This document shows, piece by piece, positions 1 to 9,594 of a stretch of DNA of 64,000 nt. Location of the stretch: NCBI GenBank assembly GCA_028823855.1, contig JAPPFL010000071.1, forward strand, positions 62,001 through 126,000. Reading direction: 5' to 3'. Positions within the stretch are counted from its first letter, which is position 1, and every line of letters starts with the position of its first letter. Below the pieces are notes generated by a model. That model was not told where the DNA came from. It saw only the letters and a list, made by a program, of their open reading frames with translations, and searched no databases. The DNA is from Albidovulum sp. (GTDB lineage: Bacteria > Pseudomonadota > Alphaproteobacteria > Rhodobacterales > Rhodobacteraceae). The position numbers and the translations under genes are program-made.

Positions 1-294
1 GGCATCGGCTGGGCGCTGAACGAAGAGTATATCTACGGCGAAGACGGAAGGCTTCAGAATGCCGGCTTTCTCGACTACAGGATGCCGGTTTGCTCGGATG
101 TTCCGATGATCGAAACAGAGATCGTCGAGGTGCCAAATACCGGACATCCGTTCGGCGTTCGAGGGGTCGGCGAAACGCCGATCGCGCCGCCTTTAGGAGC
201 GATCGGCAACGCCCTTTCGCATGCGATCGGAAGGCGAATGGACACTATTCCGATGTCTCCGCCGCGAGTGCTTGAAGCCGTCAACGGCGGCTGA
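1..294 (+). CDS. Xanthine dehydrogenase-family molybdopterin-binding subunit, C-terminal end (partial)
   Basis: The frame is open from the left edge to the TGA at 292-294, so only the last 97 residues are present. The text HPFGVRGVGETPIAPPLGAI is the hallmark C-terminal segment of the large subunits of xanthine dehydrogenase / aldehyde oxidase / CO-dehydrogenase-like molybdenum hydroxylases; the Glu of GVGE corresponds to the family's catalytic glutamate. The protein would bind the molybdopterin cytosine dinucleotide cofactor and hydroxylate an aldehyde, purine or other heterocycle. Substrate cannot be told from this end. A MoaD/ThiS-like gene follows immediately and is probably in the same transcript. 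Confidence 0.85.
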   Translation, partial: GIGWALNEEYIYGEDGRLQNAGFLDYRMPVCSDVPMIETEIVEVPNTGHPFGVRGVGETPIAPPLGAIGNALSHAIGRRMDTIPMSPPRVLEAVNGG

Positions 295-310
295 GCCGAG
301 CAGTTCGGTG

Positions 311-553
311 GTGAAGGTTCATCTATGGAGTTCCGCGCGATCCGTTCTTGACGGAGCCGAAAGCTTGGAACTCGAAGCTAAAAACGCGCGCGAGCTGCTG
401 CAGCGGCTCGGCGCGGAATATCCCGCCCTGCAACCGCAGATAGAAAAGGGCGTAGCGGTCTCGATCGACGGAATAATTCACAACAACCCGTCCTTTCAGC
501 CAATAGACGACGACAGCGAAATTTTCCTATTGCCGAGGATGGCCGGGGGTTAG
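311..553 (+). CDS. MoaD/ThiS-family sulfur carrier-like protein
   Basis: About 80 residues with a beta-grasp pattern and the terminal Gly-Gly (RMAGG) that MoaD/ThiS proteins use for thiocarboxylation. The frame is open back to 221, but that part overlaps the upstream oxidase gene in another frame. I choose the GTG at 311 (308 is an equally possible GTG), which gives the expected MKVHLW-type beta-strand N-terminus. It starts about 15 bases after the stop of the molybdenum hydroxylase gene, which suggests a role in supplying or modifying its cofactor. Whether it is the housekeeping MoaD or a dedicated carrier cannot be said; no moaE is nearby. Confidence 0.7.
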   Translation: MKVHLWSSARSVLDGAESLELEAKNARELLQRLGAEYPALQPQIEKGVAVSIDGIIHNNPSFQPIDDDSEIFLLPRMAGG

Positions 554-892
554 GCAACTCGTCGCCGGTGATTGATCGAGCGGGACGGTCAAAAATTTGC
601 GCGGATTCTGAAACTATAATTGTAAATTCGGGCGCTCGGCCAGTTAGCGCGAGCTAATTCGTGCCGAGGTCTGAAGAGGATTTCGGCCCGTTGCCGCTTC
701 CGCGCCGCTATTGGGATCAACGCCGCGACGCTTGCATCATTCGAAGACTATCGAAGACTATCGAAAAATTTCAAGAGCCCTTCCAAAAGTCGTTCGCGGA
801 TCGGGCGGCACAGAATGCTTGCGAACTATTTTCCTCAAGCGTGAACGATTCAGCGACCGGGAAATAGCCGATCGAGTTCCAAGCCGTCTATT
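554..892. other. Intergenic gap, no gene seen
   Basis: Between the convergent MoaD-like and aroC genes. It holds a short 11-base tandem duplication (TCGAAGACTA units near 740-765) and a small 5-bp hairpin (TTAGC-GCGA-GCTAA, near 645-658) without a T-tract. Short open frames here have no recognisable family. Confidence 0.5.
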
Positions 893-1993
893 TCAACCTA
901 TTTTGCCGCGGGTCGAACCGGTCTGGCCTCGATCAAGCAAATAATGATCCAAAAGGACGCACGCCATCATCGCTTCCGCGACCGGTACCGCTCGAATGCC
1001 GACGCAGGGGTCGTGTCGGCCTTTCGTTACGATTTCGGTTTCGTCGCCCGACACCGTGATCGTTTTTCTGGGAGACAAGATCGAGGACGTGGGCTTTACG
1101 GCGAACCGAACTACGATTTCCTGGCCGCTCGAAATCCCGCCCAATATGCCGCCCGCGTGGTTCGCGGCGAATTCCGGACCGCAGGGTCCCATCGAGATTT
1201 CGTCGGCGTTTTCCGTTCCGGTCAGGCGGGCAGCATTCATTCCCTCTCCTATTTCGACGCCCTTGACTGCATTTATCGACATCATCGCCGCGGCCAAATC
1301 CGCATCGAGCTTCCCGTAAACGGGCGAACCTAGCCCCGCCGGCACTCCCCGCGCGACCACTTCAACAACGGCGCCGGCGGAATTGCCGGATTTGCGCAAT
1401 TTATCGAGATAGATTGCCCAGCGCTTCGCCGCTTGGTCGTCGGGACACCAAAACGCATTGCTCTCAATCTTGCGCAGATCAAATTGATTCCGCATCGCAG
1501 GAATTTCACCCACTTGAGTCAGATAGCCCAGGATTGAAACACTAGGCGCAAGCTGTTTTAAAACCGCGCGAGCTACGCCACCCGCGGCGACGCGCGCAGC
1601 GGTTTCTCGAGCGGAGGACCTGCCGCCTCCCCGATAGTCGCGCAAGCCGTACTTTTGCCAGTATGTTATATCCGCATGCCCCGGTCGAAATTTGTCGCGA
1701 ATTTCCGAATAATCCTTGGATCTGTGGTCGGTATTCCTAATCATCAGGTGAATCGGGGTACCCGTGGTTCTGCCTTCGAAGACTCCGGACAGGATCTCGA
1801 CTTCGTCTTTCTCCCTTCTTTGAGTGGTGTACCTGCTTTGACCGGGCCTGCGTTTGTCGAGCCAGTGCTGCACGAATTTCGCCTCTATGGCTATGCCGGG
1901 AGGGCAGCCGTCCACGATCGCTCCAAGGCCGGGCCCGTGACTTTCACCCCAAGTCGTGAATCGGAACACGTGCCCGAAGGAATTAATTGACAT
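893..1993 (-). CDS. aroC: Chorismate synthase
   Basis: Catalyses the anti-1,4-elimination of phosphate from EPSP to chorismate, the last shikimate-pathway step, using reduced FMN. Three family signatures are visible: [18 protein letters not shown] near the N-terminus, [19 protein letters not shown] around residue 125-145, and [17 protein letters not shown] near the C-terminus. The frame can start at a GTG at 2002, but the ATG at 1993 is preceded at 8 bases by AAGGAG and gives the standard [11 protein letters not shown] start, so I use it (366 residues, normal length). It stands alone on the minus strand; no other aro gene is adjacent. Confidence 0.95.
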   Translation of the reverse strand: MSINSFGHVFRFTTWGESHGPGLGAIVDGCPPGIAIEAKFVQHWLDKRRPGQSRYTTQRREKDEVEILSGVFEGRTTGTPIHLMIRNTDHRSKDYSEIRDKFRPGHADITYWQKYGLRDYRGGGRSSARETAARVAAGGVARAVLKQLAPSVSILGYLTQVGEIPAMRNQFDLRKIESNAFWCPDDQAAKRWAIYLDKLRKSGNSAGAVVEVVARGVPAGLGSPVYGKLDADLAAAMMSINAVKGVEIGEGMNAARLTGTENADEISMGPCGPEFAANHAGGILGGISSGQEIVVRFAVKPTSSILSPRKTITVSGDETEIVTKGRHDPCVGIRAVPVAEAMMACVLLDHYLLDRGQTGSTRGKIG

Positions 1994-2377
1994 GCCTTGC
2001 ACTCCTTAATGCGCACGAGCGTGGTCTGCCCGGCAATTGTAGCGCAGGCGCAATGATTCCGCATCCGCTTGCATGACGATTTCTAGATCGTCGATTTTGA
2101 TACGCTTGCTTTCGAGCGGTTCGCCTCATTTCGGCCTGGATGCGAACGAAAATTACAGAAACTACAAATTCGAAAATATCCTTTCAATTTGTCGGCACCG
2201 GCAAATCGAACCGACTTTAACTGACGGACAAATGCCAATTTCCCTTGCTCGCTTCCGGATCAAACTTTCCGCAACTCGGCCGATTTGATCCCGAGAAAAG
2301 GCTGACACGGCAGGTCGCCGGCGAGTCTGCGGTTCATTCCGGTAGCCTAGAACAAATGAATCGATTTTTGGTTAATT
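1994..2377. other. Intergenic gap, no gene seen
   Basis: Upstream of aroC and downstream of the Rieske ferredoxin gene, both on minus. It contains the aroC ribosome binding site (AAGGAG, about 2002-2007). A 71-codon plus-strand frame at 2073-2288 shows no family likeness. Confidence 0.5.
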
Positions 2378-2689
2378 CTATATTTCGATGAGGACTCGAT
2401 CGCCTTCTACCTTAACAGGATATGTTTTTAGGTCGACGCATACCGGCGCCCCTTTTGCAGCGCCGGTTCGGTAGTCGAACCGGCCATTGTGCATTGGGCA
2501 CTCAATTATGTAGTCCATTACCAGGCCATCTTCCAAATGAACTTGTTCATGCGTGCACAGTCCGTCCGTGCAAAAAAATTCGTCCTTGTGCGAACGGTAG
2601 ATGGCGAATGTTCGATCTCCGTGATCGAATCTCACCAAGTCTTCTTCTTCGATATCATTCGTGCTGCAAGCGTCAATCCATTCAGACAT
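2378..2689 (-). CDS. Rieske [2Fe-2S] ferredoxin (MocE/HcaC-like)
   Basis: A 103-residue soluble Rieske protein. The cluster ligands are C42-T-H44 (motif CTHEQVHLEDG) and C64-P-M-H67 (motif CPMHNGRF), the spacing of ring-hydroxylating dioxygenase ferredoxins and of MocE-type proteins. It would pass electrons from a reductase to an oxygenase. The start is supported by GAGG about 6 bases upstream. No oxygenase or ferredoxin reductase lies beside it, so the partner is unknown; with the phenol hydroxylase pseudogene at 61 kb it may be a survivor of an aromatic-degradation repertoire (inference). Confidence 0.85.
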   Translation of the reverse strand: MSEWIDACSTNDIEEEDLVRFDHGDRTFAIYRSHKDEFFCTDGLCTHEQVHLEDGLVMDYIIECPMHNGRFDYRTGAAKGAPVCVDLKTYPVKVEGDRVLIEI

Positions 2690-3640
2690 CTGAACCTCAC
2701 CCGTAGATTACTCCCATTTGATTTCAATTTTTGCGGCGCTTTAGAATAATCGCCAGTTGAAATCCGCGACTTTTGGCCGTGCCTCTTCAGCAGCAAACGT
2801 GCTGTTTCACTCTGGCATTTAGGGATTCAACTGCCAATTGGCAAGAAGGCGAATTGACGAAAGGCGTTTTTCCAATCGGCGTAATTTCGGCATGCACCGC
2901 CTTGTCATATTAATTGAAATGTGCGTGCAAATTCACTTCCTTATTTGTCGTGCGAAGCCTTGTTCATACTGAGCAAGTACGATGCGATACAGACGGTCAT
3001 GCGCTCCGGACAACCCCAATCCAACCGAACCGTTGCCGGAAAATTGATTCTCGCCAGCTCTCGGAGAACTACTGTACCTCAATTTTTGCCGTCGCGAGAA
3101 AACTCCGTCGCAAGCAGCGAAAAATCGGAAACAAACGCACGGCTAGCGGAAAGCGTTTAGGGAGGCGCCGCGAATATTAGGCAAATGAACAGAAATATTG
3201 GCGCACAATTCTGAAGCTGTCCCTTTGGAGTGTGCTACTCGCGAAAGCTACGCGCGCAGAACGAAATCCCGGAATTCGCCACCCGCAGAAAATTGGGTTC
3301 GATTTGCCTGGCGTTTCGCCTTGGGGATTGGCTGGCGCGATTGGATTCAGCGAACCGACTGATGCGGTCTTGGATTGCTTCACCCGGCATATTCCGAACT
3401 GGCGTCCTCGCGCCAAAGCAAGGCGGCTTTCGTCGGAATTCGCAAAACGCGCCCAGCGCTGGATTGCACGAGAAGCTTGCGCCCGGATTTGCAGGAGAAG
3501 GATGCAATCCCCTGACCGTGGCGTTCCAATTGCAAGACTATTACAGGGCCGCGCCTCGCAGTCTGCCTAACGCGAAACGCGGCTCCTTGGACATAAGATT
3601 CCGGCGTCTTCGATGCCGCCGGGCGGAAATCAGCACTGAA
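2690..3640. other. Long intergenic gap, no gene supported
   Basis: About 950 bases between two minus-strand genes. Several frames are open on the plus strand (for example 3230-3982, which runs into the binding-protein gene antisense), but none has a family signature, ribosome binding site or consistent codon choice. It may be a degraded gene; I could not recognise one. Confidence 0.4.
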
Positions 3641-5263
3641 TCAGGCAAACCACCAGCGATGCGCAGACCTGGCGCCGTCGGTTTCCCAGCTAGCGGCAAG
3701 GCTAGCGCCGCGGCGAACGTTCGAACGACGGGCATAAACGAAGTTCACGAACAGCGGAATTATCGTGCCTCCGTCGTCCCGCGCAATCTGGCACATCTCG
3801 CGGTACATTTCGGCTCGTCGGGTCTCATCGAGTTCTGCTTTGGCCAAAAGCAGCAACTCGTTGAAGCGATCGTTTTTCCAGTGCGCCTCGTTCCAGGGGG
3901 CATCATCCTTGTAGGCGAGGGTGAACATGTTGTCGGGAGTGGGACGTGCGCCCCATTTCACGAAAACGAACGGTTTCTTTAGCCAGACATCCGCCCAGTA
4001 GCTATCATTCGGCTCGCGAACCGGCTTGATGTTGATACCCGCTTTCTTCGCCTGCTCGCTGTAGAGCACAACCATGTCTACGGCACCCGGCAGCACGCTG
4101 TCGGCCGCCGAAAGCTGTACGTCCAGTGAATCCATCCCGGCCTCCTTCAGATGGAACTTGGCCATATCGGGATCGTAGGTCCGCTGCTCGATATCCGGCC
4201 AGTACGGCATATTCGGCGATACGTGGAAGTCGTTGCCCGGCGTTCCGGTCCCGAACAGTATCTTTTCAATGATTTCCTCGCGGTCGATAGCGTGCTTCAG
4301 CGCAAGGCGAACATGCACATTGTCGTACGGCGAGTGGTCGCAGAACATGGGAAGCGTAATCGCCGAGCCGCTCGGCACGTTTTCGACCTCGACGTCGCGG
4401 CTGCGACTCAGAAGCGAAAGCGTCTTAAGGTCGACGGAGGAAATCGCGTCAACAGCGTCCGTGACGAGCGCGGTCTGACGCGCGTTCGGGTCGTTGAGCA
4501 CCGTGAATTCGACTTTGTCGAAGTATGCACCTTCGCGATGCCAACCATCGTGCCGTGCGAGCGTACTAGCTACTCCCGCCTGATGGTTCTCGATCACGTA
4601 GGGGCCCGCGCCAATTCCATTCTCCCACTCAATGGTGCCGTCTTCATTGGCGGGGAGCATGGCCAAATGATAGTCGGTCATCACCCATGGAAGATCGGCA
4701 AATCCCTGATTCAACTCGATGACGATGGCATGGTCGCCGTCGGCTCGAATGTTTTCTACGCTCTCGAGCAACGGCTTTGCCGCCGAAGTCGTGTTTTCTC
4801 CGCGGTGGTGGTTCAATGACGCGATCGCGTCGTTGGCCGTGAATTTCCTTCCGTCATGGAAAGTAGCGTTCTTGTTGAGTTCGAAAGTCCAGACTTTCGC
4901 ATCAGGCGTCGCGCTCCAAGCATCCGCCATATCGCCGCCCAGGCCATTTTCCGCAGTGATCTCGGTCAAGTAGCTGCGATGAGTGTGAGCCATCTGAATT
5001 TCACCGACGCTCTGATACCTGCCCGGATCCATTTGGTCGGCTGTATTCCCGTCATGCAGTCCAAGACGATACGTTCCGCCCGCCTTAGGCGTCTCCGCCG
5101 CGGCATTTTGGGCCCAAAGAGCGGACGCAGTAGCGATCGTCATTCCCGCGGCGCTTGCCTCGACCATGAATTCGCGGCGCGAAATGCGGTTCCGCCTGCT
5201 GGCAGCGGCAATTCGTTCAAGAACACCGGGGCCATTTGCATCAAATTTTGTAGGATTGGACAT
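3641..5263 (-). CDS. ABC transporter substrate-binding protein, family 5 (peptide/nickel/opine type), Tat-exported
   Basis: 540 residues, typical for SBP_bac_5 (DppA/OppA-like) periplasmic receptors. The N-terminus has a twin-arginine motif SRREFM at residues 28-33, followed by a hydrophobic stretch and a likely cleavage after AQNAAA, so it is exported folded. Mature-protein hallmarks include the start of the lobe I core (GGTYRLGLHDGNTADQMDP), FHDGRKFTANDAIASL and the RLALKHAIDREEII helix. It lies divergently from the two permeases and the double ATPase at 5593-9277 and should deliver ligand to them. Ligand class (di/oligopeptide, opine, other) is not readable. GGAG sits about 11 bases upstream of the ATG. 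Confidence 0.9.
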   Translation of the reverse strand: MSNPTKFDANGPGVLERIAAASRRNRISRREFMVEASAAGMTIATASALWAQNAAAETPKAGGTYRLGLHDGNTADQMDPGRYQSVGEIQMAHTHRSYLTEITAENGLGGDMADAWSATPDAKVWTFELNKNATFHDGRKFTANDAIASLNHHRGENTTSAAKPLLESVENIRADGDHAIVIELNQGFADLPWVMTDYHLAMLPANEDGTIEWENGIGAGPYVIENHQAGVASTLARHDGWHREGAYFDKVEFTVLNDPNARQTALVTDAVDAISSVDLKTLSLLSRSRDVEVENVPSGSAITLPMFCDHSPYDNVHVRLALKHAIDREEIIEKILFGTGTPGNDFHVSPNMPYWPDIEQRTYDPDMAKFHLKEAGMDSLDVQLSAADSVLPGAVDMVVLYSEQAKKAGINIKPVREPNDSYWADVWLKKPFVFVKWGARPTPDNMFTLAYKDDAPWNEAHWKNDRFNELLLLAKAELDETRRAEMYREMCQIARDDGGTIIPLFVNFVYARRSNVRRGASLAASWETDGARSAHRWWFA

Positions 5264-5592
5264 TTTCGCGTTACTCCGTCAATATTCTCTGGAAACTTGA
5301 GTATTACATGTTAGTGTCGCGATATGGAACCCAATTACGTCGATTTTGAGTGCAATAGCGGCAGATCGTATCGGGTCAGTGATTTTGTTGAAGGTTGCGG
5401 AAAAACCAATTTTCCGGCCAATGAAAGACATTCCACAAACCCCAAGTTATTGAACGCCGGCGAATCGCTCTGCGAATTCGCGGCTCGCGCGTTGGCCGGC
5501 AGTTTTTTGGTGCCGTTGGATCACAGGAATTGATTGCGGTTTCCAGGCGAATTGCGTGAACCGCAGTACGAAAAACGCAAATGGAGGAGTCA
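5264..5592. promoter_or_regulatory. Divergent promoter region of the peptide-type ABC transporter
   Basis: 329 bases between the binding-protein gene (minus) and the permease gene (plus). Promoters for both directions must lie here; no confident -35/-10 pair or dyad was found. The downstream ribosome binding site GGAGGAG (5583-5589) precedes the ATG at 5593. Confidence 0.4.
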
Positions 5593-6549
5593 ATGGCGGA
5601 CGTAGCACGAATCGTGCTGATGCGGCTTGGTCTCGGGCTGCTGACGCTGCTTGTGATTTCGGTGCTGATATTCGGCGCCGTCGAGTTGCTGCCGGGAGAT
5701 ATAGCGCAGGCGGTTCTCGGCCAGGGCGCGACCGAGGAAACTTTAGCGGCACTGCGTCAGGAACTAGGACTCGACCGTTCTGCAATCGTCCGCTACGTGG
5801 ACTGGCTGGCAGGCGCGGTCGTTGGGGATTTTGGAGTTTCCCTACTCAATCAGGCTCCGGTCGCCGAAGTGATCGGGCCTCGCTTCGCCAATACCTTGTT
5901 CCTTGCCACCTATGCGGCGGTCATCGCAGTTCCGGTGGCGATCATTCTGGGAATCATCGTAGCCCTGTTCCGCAATACAATATTTGACCGCGTCGCTAAC
6001 GTGGCGACTCTCACGTCGATCTCTTCGCCGGAATTCTTCCTTGGCTACATCCTCATCCTTTACTTTTCGGTTCAGACCGGCTGGTTCCCGTCCATCGCCA
6101 AGCTCAGCGACGGCATTTCCTTTTTTGAACTGCTTGAACGAACGTTTCTCCCGGCATTGACCATGGTCCTCGTGGTTGTCGCCCACATGATGCGGATGAC
6201 CCGAGCGGCCATCATCAATCTGCTGGCATCTCCTTATATCGAGATGGCGCGCCTAAAGGGAGCTCCCGGCTGGAAGGTTATCGCGCTTCATGCGCTGCCC
6301 AATGCCTGGGCACCGATCATCAACGTGGTCGCTCTGAACCTAGCCTATCTTATCACCGGAGTAGTTCTGGTCGAAGTCGTATTTGTGTATCCGGGAATCG
6401 GCCAGCTTCTCGTGGACGCGGTAACGAAAAGGGATTTTCCCGTAGTGCAGGCGTGCTGCCTGATCTTTGCCGCAACATTCATCCTTCTGAACCTGGCAGC
6501 GGACATAGGATCTATCCTTACCAATCCGCGCCTGCGCCATCCGAAATAG
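5593..6549 (+). CDS. ABC transporter permease, DppB-like
   Basis: 318 residues with the family architecture: first transmembrane helix right at the N-terminus, a periplasmic loop, then the BPD_transp_1 domain with five more helices. The motif LPGDIAQAVLGQGATEE and the EAA-loop MARLKGAPGWKVIALHALPN that docks on the ATPase are clear. An in-frame ATG at 5581 exists, but the GGAGGAG at 5583-5589 would be its own ribosome binding site if translation begins at 5593 (MADVARIV), so I prefer 5593. The next permease starts 11 bases after the stop. Confidence 0.88.
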   Translation: MADVARIVLMRLGLGLLTLLVISVLIFGAVELLPGDIAQAVLGQGATEETLAALRQELGLDRSAIVRYVDWLAGAVVGDFGVSLLNQAPVAEVIGPRFANTLFLATYAAVIAVPVAIILGIIVALFRNTIFDRVANVATLTSISSPEFFLGYILILYFSVQTGWFPSIAKLSDGISFFELLERTFLPALTMVLVVVAHMMRMTRAAIINLLASPYIEMARLKGAPGWKVIALHALPNAWAPIINVVALNLAYLITGVVLVEVVFVYPGIGQLLVDAVTKRDFPVVQACCLIFAATFILLNLAADIGSILTNPRLRHPK

Positions 6550-6560
6550 GGGGGAGCGTC

Positions 6561-7622
6561 GTGAACTACTTCGTTATCGGATACTACGCCCTTCTAATCG
6601 GCGGTTCCTGCCTCGCGGCGCACTACAGGAAGCGCGAGGTTTTTCTCATACTCTTCTCGCTGACCCTAGCATCATTCGTGATGGGCATCGTTGGCGGGGA
6701 AAACGCGCTCTGGGCCGTTTCCATTGGGGCAGGCCTCCTCGCCCTCGCCGCAGGGACGGCCTATTCCTTCCGCGAATTCCTGATACTGATTGCCGGCCCT
6801 CTGACGGCGCGCGCGCTGCGAACGGCGCCGCTCACCGCGGCTTTCGGGATGTTCGTAATCTTTTCTTACGCGGTGCTCGGAATTTTCGCTCCCATAATCG
6901 CTCCCTACGGAGAAGCGGAGGTCATCTCTCAATCGTTCGCTCCAGCCGACGAAAATATGCTTCTTGGTGCGGATCAGCTGGGCCGCGACATGTTCAGCCG
7001 TCTCGTTTACGGCGCGAGAAACACCGTGGGCCTGGCCTTGGTTGCGACAGCCATAGCTTTCTTCATCGGAGCGATTCTCGGCATGATCGCCGCAGTCAAA
7101 CAGGGCTGGTTCGACCAAATCATGGGAAGGCTGATCGATGTCGTGATGTCTATTCCGTCACTTATTTTCGCTTTGCTTCTTCTGAGCATCCTCGGCACCA
7201 ACCTGATCATTCTCGTTATCATCATTGGAGTAATTTACTCTCCGCGCGTCTACCGGCTGACTCGAGCCGTGGCCGGCAATGTCGTCGTGATGGATTACAT
7301 TGAAGCGGCGAAGCTGCGAGGCGAAGGCATGTGGTACCTTATCCGCAAGGAAATCCTGCCGAATTCAACGGCGCCGCTCATCGCCGAGTTCGGTCTGGAG
7401 TTCTGTTTCGTTTTCCTGCTAGTCGCAGGATTGTCGTTCCTAGGGCTCGGAATCCAGCCGCCGACCGCCGATTGGGGATCGATGGTTCGAGAAAATGCGA
7501 CGCTAATCTCATTCGGCGAAATCACGCCGTTGATTCCAGCGGCGGCGATCGCCTTGCTGACAGTCGCGGTCAACATGGTCGTGGACTGGATGCTTTACCG
7601 CTCGTCCGGTCTGAAGGAGTAA
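6561..7622 (+). CDS. ABC transporter permease, DppC-like, with N-terminal membrane extension
   Basis: 353 residues from a GTG at 6561, preceded by GGGGGAG. The C-terminal two thirds are a normal DppC permease with FAPADENMLLGADQLGRDMFSR and the EAA loop EAAKLRGEGMWYLIRKEI. The first ~80 residues contain two or three extra hydrophobic helices (YFVIGYYALLIGG, VFLILFSLTLASFVMGIVGG, ALWAVSIGAGLLALAAG) ahead of the usual cytoplasmic start; ordinary DppC proteins are about 280-300 residues. The frame continues upstream of 6561 but overlaps the DppB-like gene. It forms the membrane channel with the preceding gene product. Confidence 0.85.
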   Translation: MNYFVIGYYALLIGGSCLAAHYRKREVFLILFSLTLASFVMGIVGGENALWAVSIGAGLLALAAGTAYSFREFLILIAGPLTARALRTAPLTAAFGMFVIFSYAVLGIFAPIIAPYGEAEVISQSFAPADENMLLGADQLGRDMFSRLVYGARNTVGLALVATAIAFFIGAILGMIAAVKQGWFDQIMGRLIDVVMSIPSLIFALLLLSILGTNLIILVIIIGVIYSPRVYRLTRAVAGNVVVMDYIEAAKLRGEGMWYLIRKEILPNSTAPLIAEFGLEFCFVFLLVAGLSFLGLGIQPPTADWGSMVRENATLISFGEITPLIPAAAIALLTVAVNMVVDWMLYRSSGLKE

Positions 7623-7627
7623 TCGAC

Positions 7628-9277
7628 ATGGCCAAAAAGGGAAATGTCCTGCTAAAGATCGAAGGCCTTCGCATCGAGGCTTACGCCGACGAAAAATGGT
7701 TCGAAATCGTTCACGGCGTCGATATGACGCTCCACCGCGGCGAAGTCATGGGATTGATCGGTGAATCGGGCGCCGGCAAGTCGACGATCGGTCTCGCGGC
7801 GATGGGCTTCGCGCGAGACGGCTGCCGTATCTCAGGCGGCTCCGTCGAATTCGACGGACTAGAACTTACGACAACGTCGGAAACCGATAGGCGGCGGCTT
7901 CGCGGATCGCGGATCGCCTATGTCGCTCAATCCGCGGCCGCTTCGTTCAATCCCGCGCACAAATTGATAGACCAGCACACTGAAGCGCCGGTCCACTACC
8001 GAATCCGAAAGCGAATGGAGAGCCAGGAAGACGCAATGGATCTCTACGAGCGCCTGCGCCTTCCCAACCCTCGCGAGATAGGATTCCGCTACCCGCACCA
8101 GGTTTCGGGCGGGCAGCTCCAGCGGGCGATGACCGCTATGGCAATGTCCTGCCGCCCCGACCTGATAATTTTCGACGAACCGACGACCGCTCTGGACGTC
8201 ACAACGCAAATCGAAGTTCTGGCGGCAATTCGCGATATCGTCGACCAGTTCAATACGGCCGCGATCTACATCACGCACGATCTTGCCGTGGTGGCGCAAA
8301 TGGCCGACGTGATCAAGGTGCTGCTCAAGGGAGACGAGGTTGAGGAGGCGGATACCAAGTCGATGCTCGAAAACCCGCAGGAGGACTACACCAAGAGCCT
8401 TTGGGCGGTGCGGAGCTTTCGGCGAGAACAAAAGCCGCGGCCGGAGGAAAGCGCGGCTCCGGTCGTAGAAGTTAAGAACGTGGATGCGTCCTATGGCCCG
8501 GTCAAAGTACTGGAAGACGTTTCATTCGACGTTCACGCGGGCATGACGGTCGCAGTCGTAGGTGAATCCGGCTCCGGAAAGTCGACGGCGGCGAGATGCA
8601 TTACCGGATTGCTTCCGCCTACGAGCGGCCGCGTTCTTTTCCAGGGGGAGGAGCTTCCGGCGAGCTATCTCAAACGAAGCAAGGACCAGCTGAGGCAGGC
8701 CCAGATGATTTACCAGATGGCCGACACGGCTCTGAATCCGAAAGTCCGGATAGGCGAAATCATTGGTCGACCCGCGGAGTTTTACGGCGGTCTCAAAGGA
8801 ACGGACTTGAAAAACCGCATAGACGAACTGCTAGACATGATCGAACTGGATCCCTCGAAATTCTACGCTCGCTATCCGCCCGAACTTTCAGGAGGCCAGA
8901 AGCAGCGCGTCGGAATCGCCAGGGCTTTGGCCGCGGAGCCGACTTTTATCATCTGCGACGAGGTCACTAGCGCCCTGGACCAGCTGGTAGCCGAAGGAAT
9001 CCTGAAGCTTCTTGATCGGCTGCAGCGGGATCTTGATCTCGCCTACATGTTCATCACCCACGATTTGGCAACAGTTCGCTCGATTGCGGACGAAGTCGTC
9101 GTAATGAAGCAAGGCAAAGTCGTCGAACAGGGGCCGAAGGATGTCATGTTCAAGCCGCCCCATCACCCTTATACGGACCTGCTGCTCTCGTCGGTTCCCG
9201 AAATGGATCCGGAATGGCTGAGTACGCTCCTAGAGGAACGGGGCGTTGACAACGTCGGGGAGGCTGCTTCCACCTGA
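7628..9277 (+). CDS. ABC transporter ATP-binding protein with two nucleotide-binding domains (DppD-DppF fusion)
   Basis: 549 residues. Domain 1 has Walker A GESGAGKST (45-53), signature SGGQLQRA (160-167) and Walker B IIFDEPTTALD (180-190). Domain 2 has GESGSGKST (312-320), SGGQKQRV (421-428) and IICDEVTSALD (441-451). Both retain Q/D/H-loop features (ITHDLA twice), so both sites look active. The fused arrangement replaces the separate DppD and DppF of E. coli and powers the permease pair upstream. The ATG at 7628 has AAGGAG 8 bases upstream and lies 5 bases after the permease stop; the frame is open further upstream but overlaps that gene. Confidence 0.92.
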   Translation: MAKKGNVLLKIEGLRIEAYADEKWFEIVHGVDMTLHRGEVMGLIGESGAGKSTIGLAAMGFARDGCRISGGSVEFDGLELTTTSETDRRRLRGSRIAYVAQSAAASFNPAHKLIDQHTEAPVHYRIRKRMESQEDAMDLYERLRLPNPREIGFRYPHQVSGGQLQRAMTAMAMSCRPDLIIFDEPTTALDVTTQIEVLAAIRDIVDQFNTAAIYITHDLAVVAQMADVIKVLLKGDEVEEADTKSMLENPQEDYTKSLWAVRSFRREQKPRPEESAAPVVEVKNVDASYGPVKVLEDVSFDVHAGMTVAVVGESGSGKSTAARCITGLLPPTSGRVLFQGEELPASYLKRSKDQLRQAQMIYQMADTALNPKVRIGEIIGRPAEFYGGLKGTDLKNRIDELLDMIELDPSKFYARYPPELSGGQKQRVGIARALAAEPTFIICDEVTSALDQLVAEGILKLLDRLQRDLDLAYMFITHDLATVRSIADEVVVMKQGKVVEQGPKDVMFKPPHHPYTDLLLSSVPEMDPEWLSTLLEERGVDNVGEAAST

Positions 9278-9594
9278 CAAGAGCCGCAAAGTACCGCCGG
9301 CCGGCGACGTTTTCGATCTTCGATCATCGCCTATTGGCGCCAGGCCAAGCGGGACGGGATTCGCGAGCGGCGGCGCATTCGGACCGAGAACCGGTCGCGT
9401 TCCGGCACGCTTCCTTTGCTGGTTGCGGCTGCGCCGCACCGGATCCCGCGTTCGCGGATTACGAGTCGAAACTGAATCCCCTAAATCGTTCGCCATGATT
9501 GGGCATAGAGTCGATGCATCCTTCCCCGCCGCGCATCATTGGCAGGGCAGGCGCGTGCGCCGGCCAACTTATCTCGACTCGGCAGCGTCCAAAT
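9278..9594. other. Intergenic gap between convergent genes
   Basis: 317 bases between the double-ATPase gene (plus) and the MscS-family gene (minus). GC-rich, no clear terminator hairpin with a T-tract and no recognisable gene. Confidence 0.45.

Noticed and set aside
740-765. Short tandem TCGAAGACTA units
   Set aside because: Only two copies, no associated feature; likely slippage noise.
3230-3982. 250-codon plus-strand open frame
   Set aside because: Overlaps the binding-protein gene antisense, Arg/Pro-rich, no family motifs and no ribosome binding site; a composition-driven shadow.
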